A stretch of DNA of 64,000 nucleotides. Source: Chryseobacterium gleum (GTDB lineage: Bacteria > Bacteroidota > Bacteroidia > Flavobacteriales_D > Sanyastnellaceae). The position numbers and the translations under genes were made by a program. The notes below the pieces were generated by a model. The model worked only from the letters and a program-made list of their open reading frames with translations, searched no databases and was not told where the DNA came from. The stretch spans positions 558,001 through 622,000 of the forward strand of contig CAMCVP010000001.1 in assembly GCA_945881835.1 (NCBI GenBank). Direction: 5' to 3'. Below are positions 16,537-25,047 of the stretch, piece after piece (positions within the stretch are counted from its first letter, which is position 1; each line of letters opens with the position of its first letter).

Positions 16537-17544
16537 ATGATAGAAACTGATATCCTTGTTATTGGAGCAGGACCATGCGGACTGTTCACCGTATTTGAAG
16601 CTGGACTTCTAAAGTTACGTTGTCACTTAATCGATGCCTTGCCGCAAGCGGGCGGACAGTTGACTGAAATTTATCCCAAGAAACCGATCTATGACATTCC
16701 GGGTTTTCCGGAAGTATTGGCGGGTGAGTTGATTGAAAATTTGATGAAACAGGCCGAACCGTTTAAACCAGGTTTTACATTGGGAGAACGTGCCGAGTCT
16801 TTTGAAAAAACCGAAGACGGAAAGTTCATTGTAACGACATCACGCGGAACGAAACATATCGCACCTGTTGTTGCTATTGCAGGTGGACTTGGTTGTTTCG
16901 AGCCACGTAAACCACCTATTTCAAACATTTCAGATTTTGAAGATAAAGGAATTGAATACATTGTTCGTGATCCAGAATTCTATAGAGGGAAATCAGTAAT
17001 CATCAGTGGAGGTGGAGATTCAGCTTTAGATTGGGCTGTGTTTTTGGCCAACGGTGTTGCGAAGGAAGTTACTTTGGTTCATAGAAGTAAGAGTTTCCGT
17101 GGACATCCAGATTCGGTTCAGAAAGTATTGGATATGGCAGCTTCAGGAAAAATTAATTTGCACACAGATGCAGAAGTTGTTGAAGTTGCCGGGGACGATG
17201 CTCTTCGAAACATTACCCTTCAGCATAACGATGAAACAAGAACCGTGTTGACGACAGATCATTGGTTGCCATTATTTGGATTAAGTCCAAAGTTGGGGCC
17301 TTTGTCTGAATGGGGATTGAACATTGACAAGAACAGCATTGAAGTGAATACCTTCGATTATCAAACCAACGTTCCGGGGCTTTATGCTGTTGGTGATATC
17401 AATACGTATCCTGGTAAATTGAAATTAATTCTTTGCGGATTCCATGAGACAACTCTGATGGTCCAAAGTGCCTTCAAGCGTATTTATCCCGATAAGAATT
17501 ATGTTCTGAAGTACACCACAGTTAATGGAGTAAACGGATTTTAA
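16537..17544 (+). CDS. Ferredoxin-NADP+ reductase, thioredoxin-reductase-like
   Basis: A flavoenzyme of 335 residues that moves electrons between NADPH and ferredoxin. An FAD-binding motif GAGPCG lies at 10-15 and a NADPH-binding motif SGGGDSALDW at about 154-163. The redox-active CxxC of thioredoxin reductases is absent, which points to the YumC/TrxR-like FNR family. The segment YAVGDINTYPGK near the C-terminus is the FAD-contacting loop of this family. The next gene, two bases downstream, encodes a [2Fe-2S] ferredoxin, its probable partner. Confidence 0.9.
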   Translation: MIETDILVIGAGPCGLFTVFEAGLLKLRCHLIDALPQAGGQLTEIYPKKPIYDIPGFPEVLAGELIENLMKQAEPFKPGFTLGERAESFEKTEDGKFIVTTSRGTKHIAPVVAIAGGLGCFEPRKPPISNISDFEDKGIEYIVRDPEFYRGKSVIISGGGDSALDWAVFLANGVAKEVTLVHRSKSFRGHPDSVQKVLDMAASGKINLHTDAEVVEVAGDDALRNITLQHNDETRTVLTTDHWLPLFGLSPKLGPLSEWGLNIDKNSIEVNTFDYQTNVPGLYAVGDINTYPGKLKLILCGFHETTLMVQSAFKRIYPDKNYVLKYTTVNGVNGF

Positions 17545-17546
17545 GT

Positions 17547-17873
17547 ATGGAAAATACAGTACAGATTACAGTAGTCGATAGAGAAGATAAGGAGCACGTA
17601 TTAGATGCTCCAACAGATATGGGTATGAATATGATGGAGCTTTGCAAGTCATATGAATTACCTGTTGAGGGCACGTGTGGAGGAATGGCTATGTGTGCAA
17701 GTTGTCACATGTATATTCTTTCTGATCACGACTTAGGTGAAAGAAATGACGATGAAGAAGCGATGTTAGACCAAGCGTTCTTCGTAAAAGGAAATAGTAG
17801 ATTGGGATGTCAGTTGCACATTGCGGCAAACTTCGACGGATTAAAAGTGAAATTGGCGGAAGTAGGGGGGTAG
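17547..17873 (+). CDS. [2Fe-2S] ferredoxin, adrenodoxin type
   Basis: A 108-residue electron carrier. Four cysteines at 44, 50, 53 and 88 match the pattern C-x5-C-x2-C-x34-C of vertebrate-type/adrenodoxin-like ferredoxins. The sequence around them is EGTCGGMAMCASCH. Acidic residues at 59-72 (SDHDLGERNDDEEAM) are expected at the partner-binding surface. It is co-transcribed with the upstream reductase, the probable electron donor. The final acceptor is not visible here. Confidence 0.92.
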   Translation: MENTVQITVVDREDKEHVLDAPTDMGMNMMELCKSYELPVEGTCGGMAMCASCHMYILSDHDLGERNDDEEAMLDQAFFVKGNSRLGCQLHIAANFDGLKVKLAEVGG

Positions 17874-17876
17874 TAC

Positions 17877-18290
17877 TTATCGTATTAGCTGTTCAACAGC
17901 GAGTGCGTATGAATCAAAACCAAACCCTGAGATTGTCCCCAAACAATGTTGTGCAAGGAGCGATGTATGTCGCTCCTTTTCTCTTGCCATAACATTACTT
18001 AAATGCACTTCAATTACTCGCGGTTTCACAGCGGCTAATGCGTCAGCAATAGCAACACTCGTGTGCGTGTAACCACCAGCATTCAAAACAATAGCATCGT
18101 AACTATTCTTATCTTGAATAGCATCGATGAGAACACCTTCATGATTCGATTGAATATGTGAAAATGAAACAGCAGGAAACTTTTCAATCAGCGCATGCAT
18201 GAGGCTCTCGAGATTTTTATATCCGTAAATCTCAGGTTCCCGTTTTCCGAGTAAATTCAGATTCGGACCGTTTAAAATGAGGATGCGCAT
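17877..18290 (-). CDS. aroQ: Type II 3-dehydroquinate dehydratase
   Basis: Third step of the shikimate pathway, converting 3-dehydroquinate to 3-dehydroshikimate; normally a cytoplasmic dodecamer. I use the ATG at 18290 (MRILILNGPNLNLLG), giving 137 residues; an upstream extension reads through the stop of the preceding gene. Motifs: GPNLNLLGKREPEIYG (about 8-23) with the catalytic Arg and Tyr, NAGGYTHTS with the catalytic His, and HLSNVMAREKERHTS. TAATG overlap with the preceding 913-residue gene suggests coupled translation. A hairpin for the opposite strand lies inside the gene at 17955-17978. Confidence 0.93.
   Translation of the reverse strand: MRILILNGPNLNLLGKREPEIYGYKNLESLMHALIEKFPAVSFSHIQSNHEGVLIDAIQDKNSYDAIVLNAGGYTHTSVAIADALAAVKPRVIEVHLSNVMAREKERHTSLLAQHCLGTISGFGFDSYALAVEQLIR
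17955..17978 (+). terminator. Terminator-like hairpin inside aroQ, facing the ferredoxin transcript
   Basis: AAGGAGCGA and TCGCTCCTT form a perfect 9-bp stem with loop TGTATG. On the plus strand it is followed by TTCTCTT, a poor to moderate T-tract. It lies 82 bases after the ferredoxin stop, in the antisense strand of aroQ. In the minus direction no T-tract follows the stem, so it favours plus-strand termination. Confidence 0.55.
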
Positions 18291-21031
18291 TACTTTTTTA
18301 TTGTAGTATCTAAAGACCACTGATCTTCAGTAATGCTAATATCATTCTTGAAGAAATACGTACCTGTTTTTGAAATTACCTTTTGGTAGATGTCTACTTT
18401 CGCTCCGATTTTCACAGTGCGCTCAATAACCTTTTGACTAGGACGACTTGTTTCGTAAGATTTTTCAGTCACACCTTCAGCAAGTGTTTCGGTTCCGGGC
18501 TTTGGATTGAGCAGCGAAGGATCTTTCGGTCCAGTAGGGTATTCGGGACGTATTTTTGTTGCCCCATTTCTTATTTTTTCGGACTTCTCCTTATCGTCTA
18601 AAATTTTAGTCTCCAGAACATGAGCATTCGCATTCACTTCCATACGCTGTTTTTCCAGCAGATTAGGACTATGGTCGTTTATTTCCTCTTGAACAATTTT
18701 GCTTTTTTCAATCTCTTTTTCATGAATCACAATTCCGGCTTGTCCCGCCGTTTTAATGCTTTGATCAACGTCAGCAAAGCGGTATTTTTCGCTCTGAACC
18801 TCTGCTATTTCCGCTGTAAGATCATCGTTTCCTTTATCTACCAATTCGGAATTCAATTCTTTTTGTTCTTCAATTCGATTTCCGTTTTTATTTCGACTGC
18901 GCTTTGAACGTTCTGTGTATTCAGACGTTTGTGTGTTCCGCTCTTCGTTAAAAGTGTTTATTTCGCGCTCATTTCTCTTACGCTCTCGGTCGTTTTTAGA
19001 GAACTCCGAAATCTGAGTTTTATCTCCATCACTGAATTCAGAAGCCTTTTCAATTTGTCTTCTTTGGCGACGTGTGTAATTCTCTTTACGTGCGTCAATA
19101 TCATTTCTAGAAGAGTCAATCGCTGTCACATTCGCTGTTAAATAAGGCTCCGATTTGCGCATAATTTCCATCAGCTGGTTTTGCTTAATTTCAATTTCAG
19201 ATTCGGCGGATTCAATCTGCTCGCCATGATTGGCACGGAATGCAGCTTGATCTGTACTGTCCTGTGATTTTTCCTGGAAGACATCGAGCATCTTACGTTT
19301 TTCAGCTTTTTTCTGAGCATCGCGATAAAAATCGTCAACCGCTTTTTCTGCTTCGGCATCTACATCGCTCTTTCTATTTCTCGCTCGATTGCGTCTTTTG
19401 TTTTCTTCTTCTTCCAATAGTTTTGCATTGGCCTCGTCGTTTTCACGGATGCGTGCGATTCTATTTTCTTCAGCTTCTTTTTCTTTTTGACGACGAATCT
19501 CCTCGAATTCTTGCTCTTGCTTAATTCTTTTTTCTCTCCAATCGATATCGGCTTGATTATCTGTGTTATGCAAATCCAAAATGGCTGCATCTATAATTTC
19601 TATTTGTTTTTCAGGATAACGTTCGCCGGTTTTGACAGATATCGCAGCTTGATATTTCGCTTTGGCATCGGTCATTTTCTGCTCGTCGGAGAGAGAACTC
19701 TCTTCGAAAAGTTTGTCTCCCTCAGCAATCAATCGCTTGTACTCCTTTAATTGCGTGTCTTCGGTCGGAGTGGTGTTACGTACCACTGTGTTGGCAGCAT
19801 CTATGGCTTTTCGAGCTTTGTCGATTTGACTAATCGGATAGTTTTCTTCCGGTTTCACGTCAGAAGCACTTTCGTATTTATCTATTGATTCTAAATATTG
19901 CTTTTTCGCAAACAAGTCATCTGCTGAAGCAATCAAAGCCTTGTATCGCTTTTCAATTTCTTCTTGTTTATTCTTGTCATTGGCGATGGCTTCTAAAGCC
20001 GCTTGAGCAAGGTCGATTTGTTTTTTAGGGTAAATTTCTTCTCCTTTCAATTTAAGCGCCTCTTTGTAGGTGCTTATGCATGTTGCAAAATTCTCCTCGT
20101 TAAATTCAGCGTCTGCTTGTGCAATAAGCGCACGGTATTGTTTTTCGTTTTCTGCTGCGTCGAGTTTCTTTTTTATTTCATCTAATTGCCCTTTCGGATA
20201 GGGCTCATTGTTTTTTATGGCAAGCGCTTCAGTGTACGTTGTTTTCGCAGCTTCCCAAGATTGAGTCTTAAACAAGGCATCGGCATCCTTAATCAATTGC
20301 GTATAGCGCGCCTCACTGTTTTTATTTGCTTGCTGTTCTTTGAATTTTCTTTCAGCTTCGTCATATTTGTCCTTGGCAGGTTTGTCTGTAGGGAATAATC
20401 CAAGAGCCGCTTTATACTTGGCCATTGCCTCTTCATATTTAGTCGCAGCTACACGGTCGTCTCCTTCCAAAACAAGTTTTTCGTATTCTTTTCGAAGTTT
20501 ATCGCCGTTCTTAGCGATGTCGGCAAGTCGTTTGAATTCTTCTTCAATCTTCTTGTTCATTTGACCGGTATATTCGAAATCAAACGTAACATAGTTGGTT
20601 TGTGAATCGAATCCAGCTTTACCCATTGGCTCTTTCAAAATATCGGTATTGAAACCGTCGACATACTTAAACAAAGAGGCTTCAAATTCCATCAAAAAAC
20701 CACCAGCGCGATCTTCAGCGGGAATGTTCCGAGTGTCGACACGAATAATTTTCGTCACGTAATCAGCTTTAGAAAACTTCAGGTCATATGAATAACCTAA
20801 AGGCAAGGTGAAGTCGAATTTTCCTGAAGTTCCGGCATCGAAAACGTTTTCTTGCGCTCCATTTTTGAAGACAATGACTTGAACTCCTTCCAACTTTTTA
20901 TCGGAGTCTTTGTCAATGATAGACCCCTCACTTTTGATTCGAATAACTTCATTCTGCGCCAAAAGATTGTTGGTAGAAGCAACAATACCGAGGAACGATG
21001 CCCAAAGCAAAAGGATACGAATAGTATTCAT
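18290..21031 (-). CDS. Exported repeat/coiled-coil protein, unknown function
   Basis: A 913-residue protein. Signal peptide about 1-25 (ending NLLAQN). Residues about 30-115 look like a carboxypeptidase-regulatory/CNA-B-like beta domain (GSIIDKDSDKKLEGVQVIVF). Residues about 170-510 hold five related units of 55-70 residues with the pattern Y-x-x-LI-x-x-AD-x-LF ... A-x-x-x-Y-x-x-AL-x-x-K-x-x-E-x-YP-x-x-QI, like TPR helices. From about 510 to 850 the chain is highly charged (Glu, Lys, Arg, Asn) and should be coiled coil. A small C-terminal region (VTEKSYETSRPSQKVIERTV) follows. Probably periplasmic or envelope-spanning. I cannot assign a function. Its stop overlaps the aroQ start. Confidence 0.7.
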   Translation of the reverse strand: MNTIRILLLWASFLGIVASTNNLLAQNEVIRIKSEGSIIDKDSDKKLEGVQVIVFKNGAQENVFDAGTSGKFDFTLPLGYSYDLKFSKADYVTKIIRVDTRNIPAEDRAGGFLMEFEASLFKYVDGFNTDILKEPMGKAGFDSQTNYVTFDFEYTGQMNKKIEEEFKRLADIAKNGDKLRKEYEKLVLEGDDRVAATKYEEAMAKYKAALGLFPTDKPAKDKYDEAERKFKEQQANKNSEARYTQLIKDADALFKTQSWEAAKTTYTEALAIKNNEPYPKGQLDEIKKKLDAAENEKQYRALIAQADAEFNEENFATCISTYKEALKLKGEEIYPKKQIDLAQAALEAIANDKNKQEEIEKRYKALIASADDLFAKKQYLESIDKYESASDVKPEENYPISQIDKARKAIDAANTVVRNTTPTEDTQLKEYKRLIAEGDKLFEESSLSDEQKMTDAKAKYQAAISVKTGERYPEKQIEIIDAAILDLHNTDNQADIDWREKRIKQEQEFEEIRRQKEKEAEENRIARIRENDEANAKLLEEEENKRRNRARNRKSDVDAEAEKAVDDFYRDAQKKAEKRKMLDVFQEKSQDSTDQAAFRANHGEQIESAESEIEIKQNQLMEIMRKSEPYLTANVTAIDSSRNDIDARKENYTRRQRRQIEKASEFSDGDKTQISEFSKNDRERKRNEREINTFNEERNTQTSEYTERSKRSRNKNGNRIEEQKELNSELVDKGNDDLTAEIAEVQSEKYRFADVDQSIKTAGQAGIVIHEKEIEKSKIVQEEINDHSPNLLEKQRMEVNANAHVLETKILDDKEKSEKIRNGATKIRPEYPTGPKDPSLLNPKPGTETLAEGVTEKSYETSRPSQKVIERTVKIGAKVDIYQKVISKTGTYFFKNDISITEDQWSLDTTIKK

Positions 21032-21094
21032 AATTGAAAAAATAAGATTCCTAAATCACAAGTAAAGATACTTCGAAAAGTGAAGAATAGAAAG

Positions 21095-21119
21095 AAAAAT
21101 AACTCCCCGAAGGGAGTTA
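21095..21119 (-). terminator. Terminator of the exported three-gene cluster, containing the stop codon
   Basis: On the minus strand the order is TAACTCCC, loop TTCG, GGGAGTTA, then TTTTTC: an 8-bp stem with a UUCG-type tetraloop and T-tract. The TAA stop codon of the last gene (21117-21119) forms the first bases of the stem. Confidence 0.85.
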
Positions 21120-21995
21120 GATTTGAATAACCATTTGATTTAAGCATTTTCCAGCGCTATTCTCGGCCGTTAGAGAATAATTCCCTTGTCCAAATCCAGA
21201 CACGTCGAGGGCTATGGGTAGATTCAACTGTCCTGCTTTTTGTCCATGAATAAGCTCCACGAATTTTACAATTTCACCTTGTTCATTTCGCAACACGACA
21301 CGAACATCGTCTTGATCTTCCAGAATAAATTGAAGATTGCTTTCAACGCGATTGGGCTTGCCTGAAAAAGCGAGGCCATCACTTCCATCCGTTGATTCAT
21401 AATCTACTTGGTATTTTGGAACGGCCATTTGCTTGTGCTTTGCGGCAATGGCTTGAAGAGGACTCGGTACCATCTTGCCATTTTCGTGCGTGACAATTGA
21501 GGCCAAGCTGTGATCATTGGTAAAGGACCAAACGAACTGTTGAATGCTGGTGCAATTGCCCAACCTTTTTGCTTCAGCTTCTTCGAGCGCAGCCACGAGC
21601 GCGGGCGATGCCATTTCAGTTTTTCCTAAATCTTGAAATCCTTCGCCCGTTGATTTTGCCGTTGCGTTCCCGCATGCGGTATTGAGTAGTGTCGTTTTTT
21701 CCTCACCAGGTGCTAAGTATATTTCTCTTGAACGCAGAACAACGAAAGGTTGATAGTCATTCGTGGCGGTATAAAAAACACGTCCCGTTTCTACATGAAG
21801 TGCCAGTGAATCTTTAGTGGTGTTTTTTACGGTAAGTTGAAAATAACCGTGGTTGCGAATGTGATTAACAATTCCTCTGAAAGAGATTTTCTTTTCTTTC
21901 TTCGCCTTTTCGAAATTACATCTTTGGATTTCGCTTTGTGCAATTGTTTCAAATCCGAGAAACAAAAGTCCGATGATTAAAATTTTATTTTTCAT
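21117..21995 (-). CDS. Exported protein of unknown function (third of cluster)
   Basis: A 292-residue protein with a signal peptide (about 1-19, ending TIAQ). Residues about 35-110 look like a beta-sandwich (ISFRGIVNHIRNHGYFQLTV, then FVVLRSREIYLAPGEEKTTL). A middle part about 140-185 has two Cys and a helical stretch. The last 75 residues, LQFILEDQDDVRVVLRN to LNQMVIQI, have the rhythm of a T9SS or FlgD-like C-terminal beta domain (LRNEQGEIV, LDVSGFGQGNYSL) but lack the PNP motif. ATGA overlap with the preceding gene implies one operon. No family recognised. Confidence 0.6.
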   Translation of the reverse strand: MKNKILIIGLLFLGFETIAQSEIQRCNFEKAKKEKKISFRGIVNHIRNHGYFQLTVKNTTKDSLALHVETGRVFYTATNDYQPFVVLRSREIYLAPGEEKTTLLNTACGNATAKSTGEGFQDLGKTEMASPALVAALEEAEAKRLGNCTSIQQFVWSFTNDHSLASIVTHENGKMVPSPLQAIAAKHKQMAVPKYQVDYESTDGSDGLAFSGKPNRVESNLQFILEDQDDVRVVLRNEQGEIVKFVELIHGQKAGQLNLPIALDVSGFGQGNYSLTAENSAGKCLNQMVIQI

Positions 21996-22717
21996 GGTGT
22001 TGGGGTTTGAGGGGTTGATGAGCGATTGATGCGAGCTAAATCTTTTTTCGTAACGAAGACTACCGTGCGATTGTTGTTGTTTGTTCTTCTGCGAATATTC
22101 GGAATTTCACCCAGACGATAGTTGTAGGTTGAGGTTTTGTTTTCACGTTTCGAATAAACATCCATCGAAATTTTAGCTAGAATTGAAACATCTCCGAAAG
22201 GAATTTCTGCTGTTCGCGTTTTGTTATTCATATGCTTTTCGAAATTCACTTGAACATTCTCTTGTGAAAATTCAATTCGAGAGAACCTCAGCGAAGGTGA
22301 CAGAATGAGTTTTATTTCTCCCGTTGCGCGATCGTCATTAAACATTCCGAAGACCCCTGTTTCATTCACATGTACCAGATGATATTTCTTACTGTTGATG
22401 GTCTTGGTGCTCACTTTTTTGCCTTTGATCGAAGTCCATTTTTTTTCAGTATAACTCCATTTCAAAAAGAGAAGTTTTTCGCCGCGAACATTCGGAGTTT
22501 CCGGAACGAGAATGTCAATTCCTTCCTCGGAAAATTTTCCTTCCGGTAGAAAAACATCAAATGCAGAATGACATTGTAGCATTTGTCCTTTCGAATTTAC
22601 CGTATTGAAATTTGCTGCGAGTTCCTCAAATTTCAAGTAGCGGATATCTGGTGAGTCTGTGGCTTTTGCTCCCAGCAATAAGCCAAACAGTAGTAGGGTG
22701 GTGGAGATCTTTTTCAT
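21992..22717 (-). CDS. Exported protein of unknown function (second of cluster)
   Basis: A 241-residue protein with a signal peptide (about 1-20, ending GAKA). From about residue 45 it aligns by eye to the C-terminal 200 residues of the preceding gene product: LFLKWSYTEKKWTSIKGKK against ILLQWNNINKEWTKIGTSKK, ETGVFGMFND against ESGIYALVES, and a basic Asn/Arg end ahead of VFVTKKD against AYFINK. The two are therefore tandem paralogues. The fold seems all-beta. No catalytic motif is visible. It sits 5 bases after the first cluster gene and overlaps the third. Confidence 0.6.
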   Translation of the reverse strand: MKKISTTLLLFGLLLGAKATDSPDIRYLKFEELAANFNTVNSKGQMLQCHSAFDVFLPEGKFSEEGIDILVPETPNVRGEKLLFLKWSYTEKKWTSIKGKKVSTKTINSKKYHLVHVNETGVFGMFNDDRATGEIKLILSPSLRFSRIEFSQENVQVNFEKHMNNKTRTAEIPFGDVSILAKISMDVYSKRENKTSTYNYRLGEIPNIRRRTNNNNRTVVFVTKKDLARINRSSTPQTPTP

Positions 22718-22722
22718 GGCTA

Positions 22723-23784
22723 TTATTTGTTGATGAAGTAGGCATTAACTTTATTTCTGTTTCTGAAAGCACTTAGAATATTCTTTTTTGAAACGGTCGT
22801 TTCTTCAATCCATTCTTTGCCCTGAGCATCCTTGCACACCGCACGAATGAGGTAATTCTCAACGTCTCGTGGTGCTTTGAATTTAGCTTCTCGCTGGTTG
22901 TTTGAAACTTCCCCTTCAATTCGAATGAATGGCTCGGTAGAGATTAATTCAACATAGGTCATCGCTTTGTTCTTTGGTGCTTGAACAGCAACGGGAGTAA
23001 CGCTGGTCGATTTGCTTTCCACAAGGGCGTAAATTCCAGACTCTTCGAAAACAGCTGCGTAGTAATAGGCATTGGCCACTTTCGTTGGTTTCTTCGAAGT
23101 TCCAATCTTGGTCCACTCTTTATTGATGTTGTTCCATTGTAATAAGATGAATTGTTTCTTGGCGAGATCGGCGTTTTGAGCGAGCATGGCCGTAACCGGT
23201 TTGTTCGGTATTTTTCCTGAAGGGAATTCGATCTTCAGCAATTCACGAATGAAGATGATTTTATTGTCGAAGAACGATGAAACATTTGAATTGTATAGCT
23301 CTTCTTGAGAGGAGAGCTTTTCAACTTTTAGTTCATTCGCAATATCAAGATCGTTGTATTGACAGGTAATTTGTAGTTCATTTTTGTTTGTAAATGTGCT
23401 GTCTGGGCGAATGACATCTGCAACAACCGCATGGGGGACAATTTCAATTGAGATTACAGGCTTGGTTCCTTTATTAGTCTCTTGTTCGTAGGTGAACGAG
23501 ATACTTCCGAAATTCAAATGTTCTTCCTTGAAAAATTCACGAAGTTCCTTTTCGCGTTTGTAGAAGAGCGCTTGCTTCTTCACATCGGCATTTCTGTTAG
23601 GTTCTTGAAGGGTAACCTTAATGCCTTTCGCTAAGTAAAGACTTTCAGCGTGGTACGATAAATCTCGAAGTGTACCTTCTGTAAATTTATCAGTTCCTTT
23701 TTCAAATTCGAGATTAATGACTGTGTTGGCTGCTGATGGAAAGTAATAACCAGCGCACAAGAGAAGCAGAATTAATTTTTTCAT
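22723..23784 (-). CDS. Exported protein with OmpA-like N-terminal segment (first of cluster)
   Basis: A 353-residue protein with a signal peptide (about 1-19, ending PSAAN). Residues about 22-100 resemble a divergent OmpA/MotB-type domain: INLEFEKGTDKFTEGTLRDL at the start, then a helix KREKELREFFKEEHLNF in place of the LSxxRAxAV helix. The canonical Asp of the peptidoglycan-binding site is not evident. Residues about 145-353 are paralogous to the next gene. It leads the three-gene unit that ends at the terminator 21095-21119. Possible cell-wall attachment is inference. Confidence 0.6.
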   Translation of the reverse strand: MKKLILLLLCAGYYFPSAANTVINLEFEKGTDKFTEGTLRDLSYHAESLYLAKGIKVTLQEPNRNADVKKQALFYKREKELREFFKEEHLNFGSISFTYEQETNKGTKPVISIEIVPHAVVADVIRPDSTFTNKNELQITCQYNDLDIANELKVEKLSSQEELYNSNVSSFFDNKIIFIRELLKIEFPSGKIPNKPVTAMLAQNADLAKKQFILLQWNNINKEWTKIGTSKKPTKVANAYYYAAVFEESGIYALVESKSTSVTPVAVQAPKNKAMTYVELISTEPFIRIEGEVSNNQREAKFKAPRDVENYLIRAVCKDAQGKEWIEETTVSKKNILSAFRNRNKVNAYFINK

Positions 23785-23898
23785 AGCGTTGGAGTTTAGA
23801 GGTTCTTTATTCGTAACGACATTTATTTTTTTTTAATTGCGTTTCAGTAAATATTTTTTTATTGTGTGAACGACGATTTTTTTTGCAGATTTGTTTTT

Positions 23899-25047
23899 AT
23901 GAATACGAGTTACTGGGAAAGAGAATCGTTTTTAGAAGGATTCGAAGTGCTAATTGTAGGCAGCGGAATCGCGGGTTTGAGCACAGCGATTGAATTGAAA
24001 AAGCAAGATAGTCGTCGAAATATTGCAGTACTCGAGAGAAGTTGGCTTAGCGATGGCGCGAGTTCTAAAAACGCCGGATTTGCTTGCTTTGGAAGTGTTT
24101 CAGAATTTTTAGACGATCTTAAAGACATGTCGTTTGATGAGGTTGTTCAATTAGGAGTTCGACGTTACAACGGAACACAAAAATTAGTGAAGGAATATTC
24201 AAGCGACATTCTTGAGTTGGAATGGAACGGTGGACATGAAGTTTTTTTTCAGGAAGATGAAATCAGTTTCAATGATTGTTGCAAGCAGTGTGAAAAAATT
24301 AATGACGCCTATTATTCAGCTATCGGTGTTCGTCCGTATGTCGTTCAACATGTAAATTCTTTTCAAGGCATTGAAAATTTAGTTGGAGTTATTTCGAATC
24401 GATACGAAGGAGGTTTAAACACAGGCGCTATGTTACGCGCAATGCGCGCACGTTGCCTTGAAGATGGTATTCATGTTTTTAATGGAGTAGAGGTTGAAGG
24501 TTACACATCCTCTGAAAATGGAGTGCAGATTCATTCTTCCGTTGGATGTTGGAAGGCGAAGCAAGTAGCTTTTTGCACCAGTGCATTTCACTCTAATTTA
24601 TTTCATTCGGTGGAATTGAATTCAAAACGCAATCAAGTCATTGTAACAAGACCCATAGACAACTTGAAGTTGAATGGGACTTTTCATCACCAAGAAGGAT
24701 TCAATTATTTCAGGAATATTAACGGCAGAATTTTAATGGGAGGTATGCGCCATTTATTTCCAAATACAGAGACGACAAGTGCTCAAGGAAATACCTATGA
24801 GTTGAAAAGTGCACTTTTGAGTTTTATTCAAACTAAAATTCATACTTCGAGTGTTGTTGAAGTGGATATCGCTTGGAGTGGAATTCTTGGAGTAGGAAAA
24901 GACGAACGCGCAGTAGTGAAACAAATAACAGATTGCGTATTCATTGGCGTTCGTTTAGGTGGAATTGGAGTTGCAATAGGTTCGCTAATTGGCGAAGAAT
25001 TAGCTGCTCTTATGCACTCTTCTCTTCCAAAAGAAACACTGCAATAG
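23899..25047 (+). CDS. FAD-dependent oxidoreductase of the DAO family
   Basis: A 382-residue flavoprotein. I take the ATG at 23899 (MNTSYWERESF); an ATG-less extension 11 codons upstream falls in T-rich promoter-like sequence. The dinucleotide-binding motif VGSGIAGLSTAIEL lies at about 20-33, followed by LERSWLSDGASSKNAGFACFGS, a pattern of glycine/D-amino-acid oxidase and TusC/MnmC-like enzymes that bind FAD (quoted in part: ERSWLSDGASS). The C-terminal stretch VFIGVRLGGIGVAIGSLIGE closes the FAD site. Substrate unknown, probably an amino acid or amine. The 3' end overlaps the convergent gene by 38 bases. Confidence 0.8.
   Translation: MNTSYWERESFLEGFEVLIVGSGIAGLSTAIELKKQDSRRNIAVLERSWLSDGASSKNAGFACFGSVSEFLDDLKDMSFDEVVQLGVRRYNGTQKLVKEYSSDILELEWNGGHEVFFQEDEISFNDCCKQCEKINDAYYSAIGVRPYVVQHVNSFQGIENLVGVISNRYEGGLNTGAMLRAMRARCLEDGIHVFNGVEVEGYTSSENGVQIHSSVGCWKAKQVAFCTSAFHSNLFHSVELNSKRNQVIVTRPIDNLKLNGTFHHQEGFNYFRNINGRILMGGMRHLFPNTETTSAQGNTYELKSALLSFIQTKIHTSSVVEVDIAWSGILGVGKDERAVVKQITDCVFIGVRLGGIGVAIGSLIGEELAALMHSSLPKETLQ

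Noticed and set aside
19171-19590. Open frames opposite or within the 913-residue coiled-coil gene
   Set aside because: They reflect Lys/Glu-rich codon bias of the real gene.
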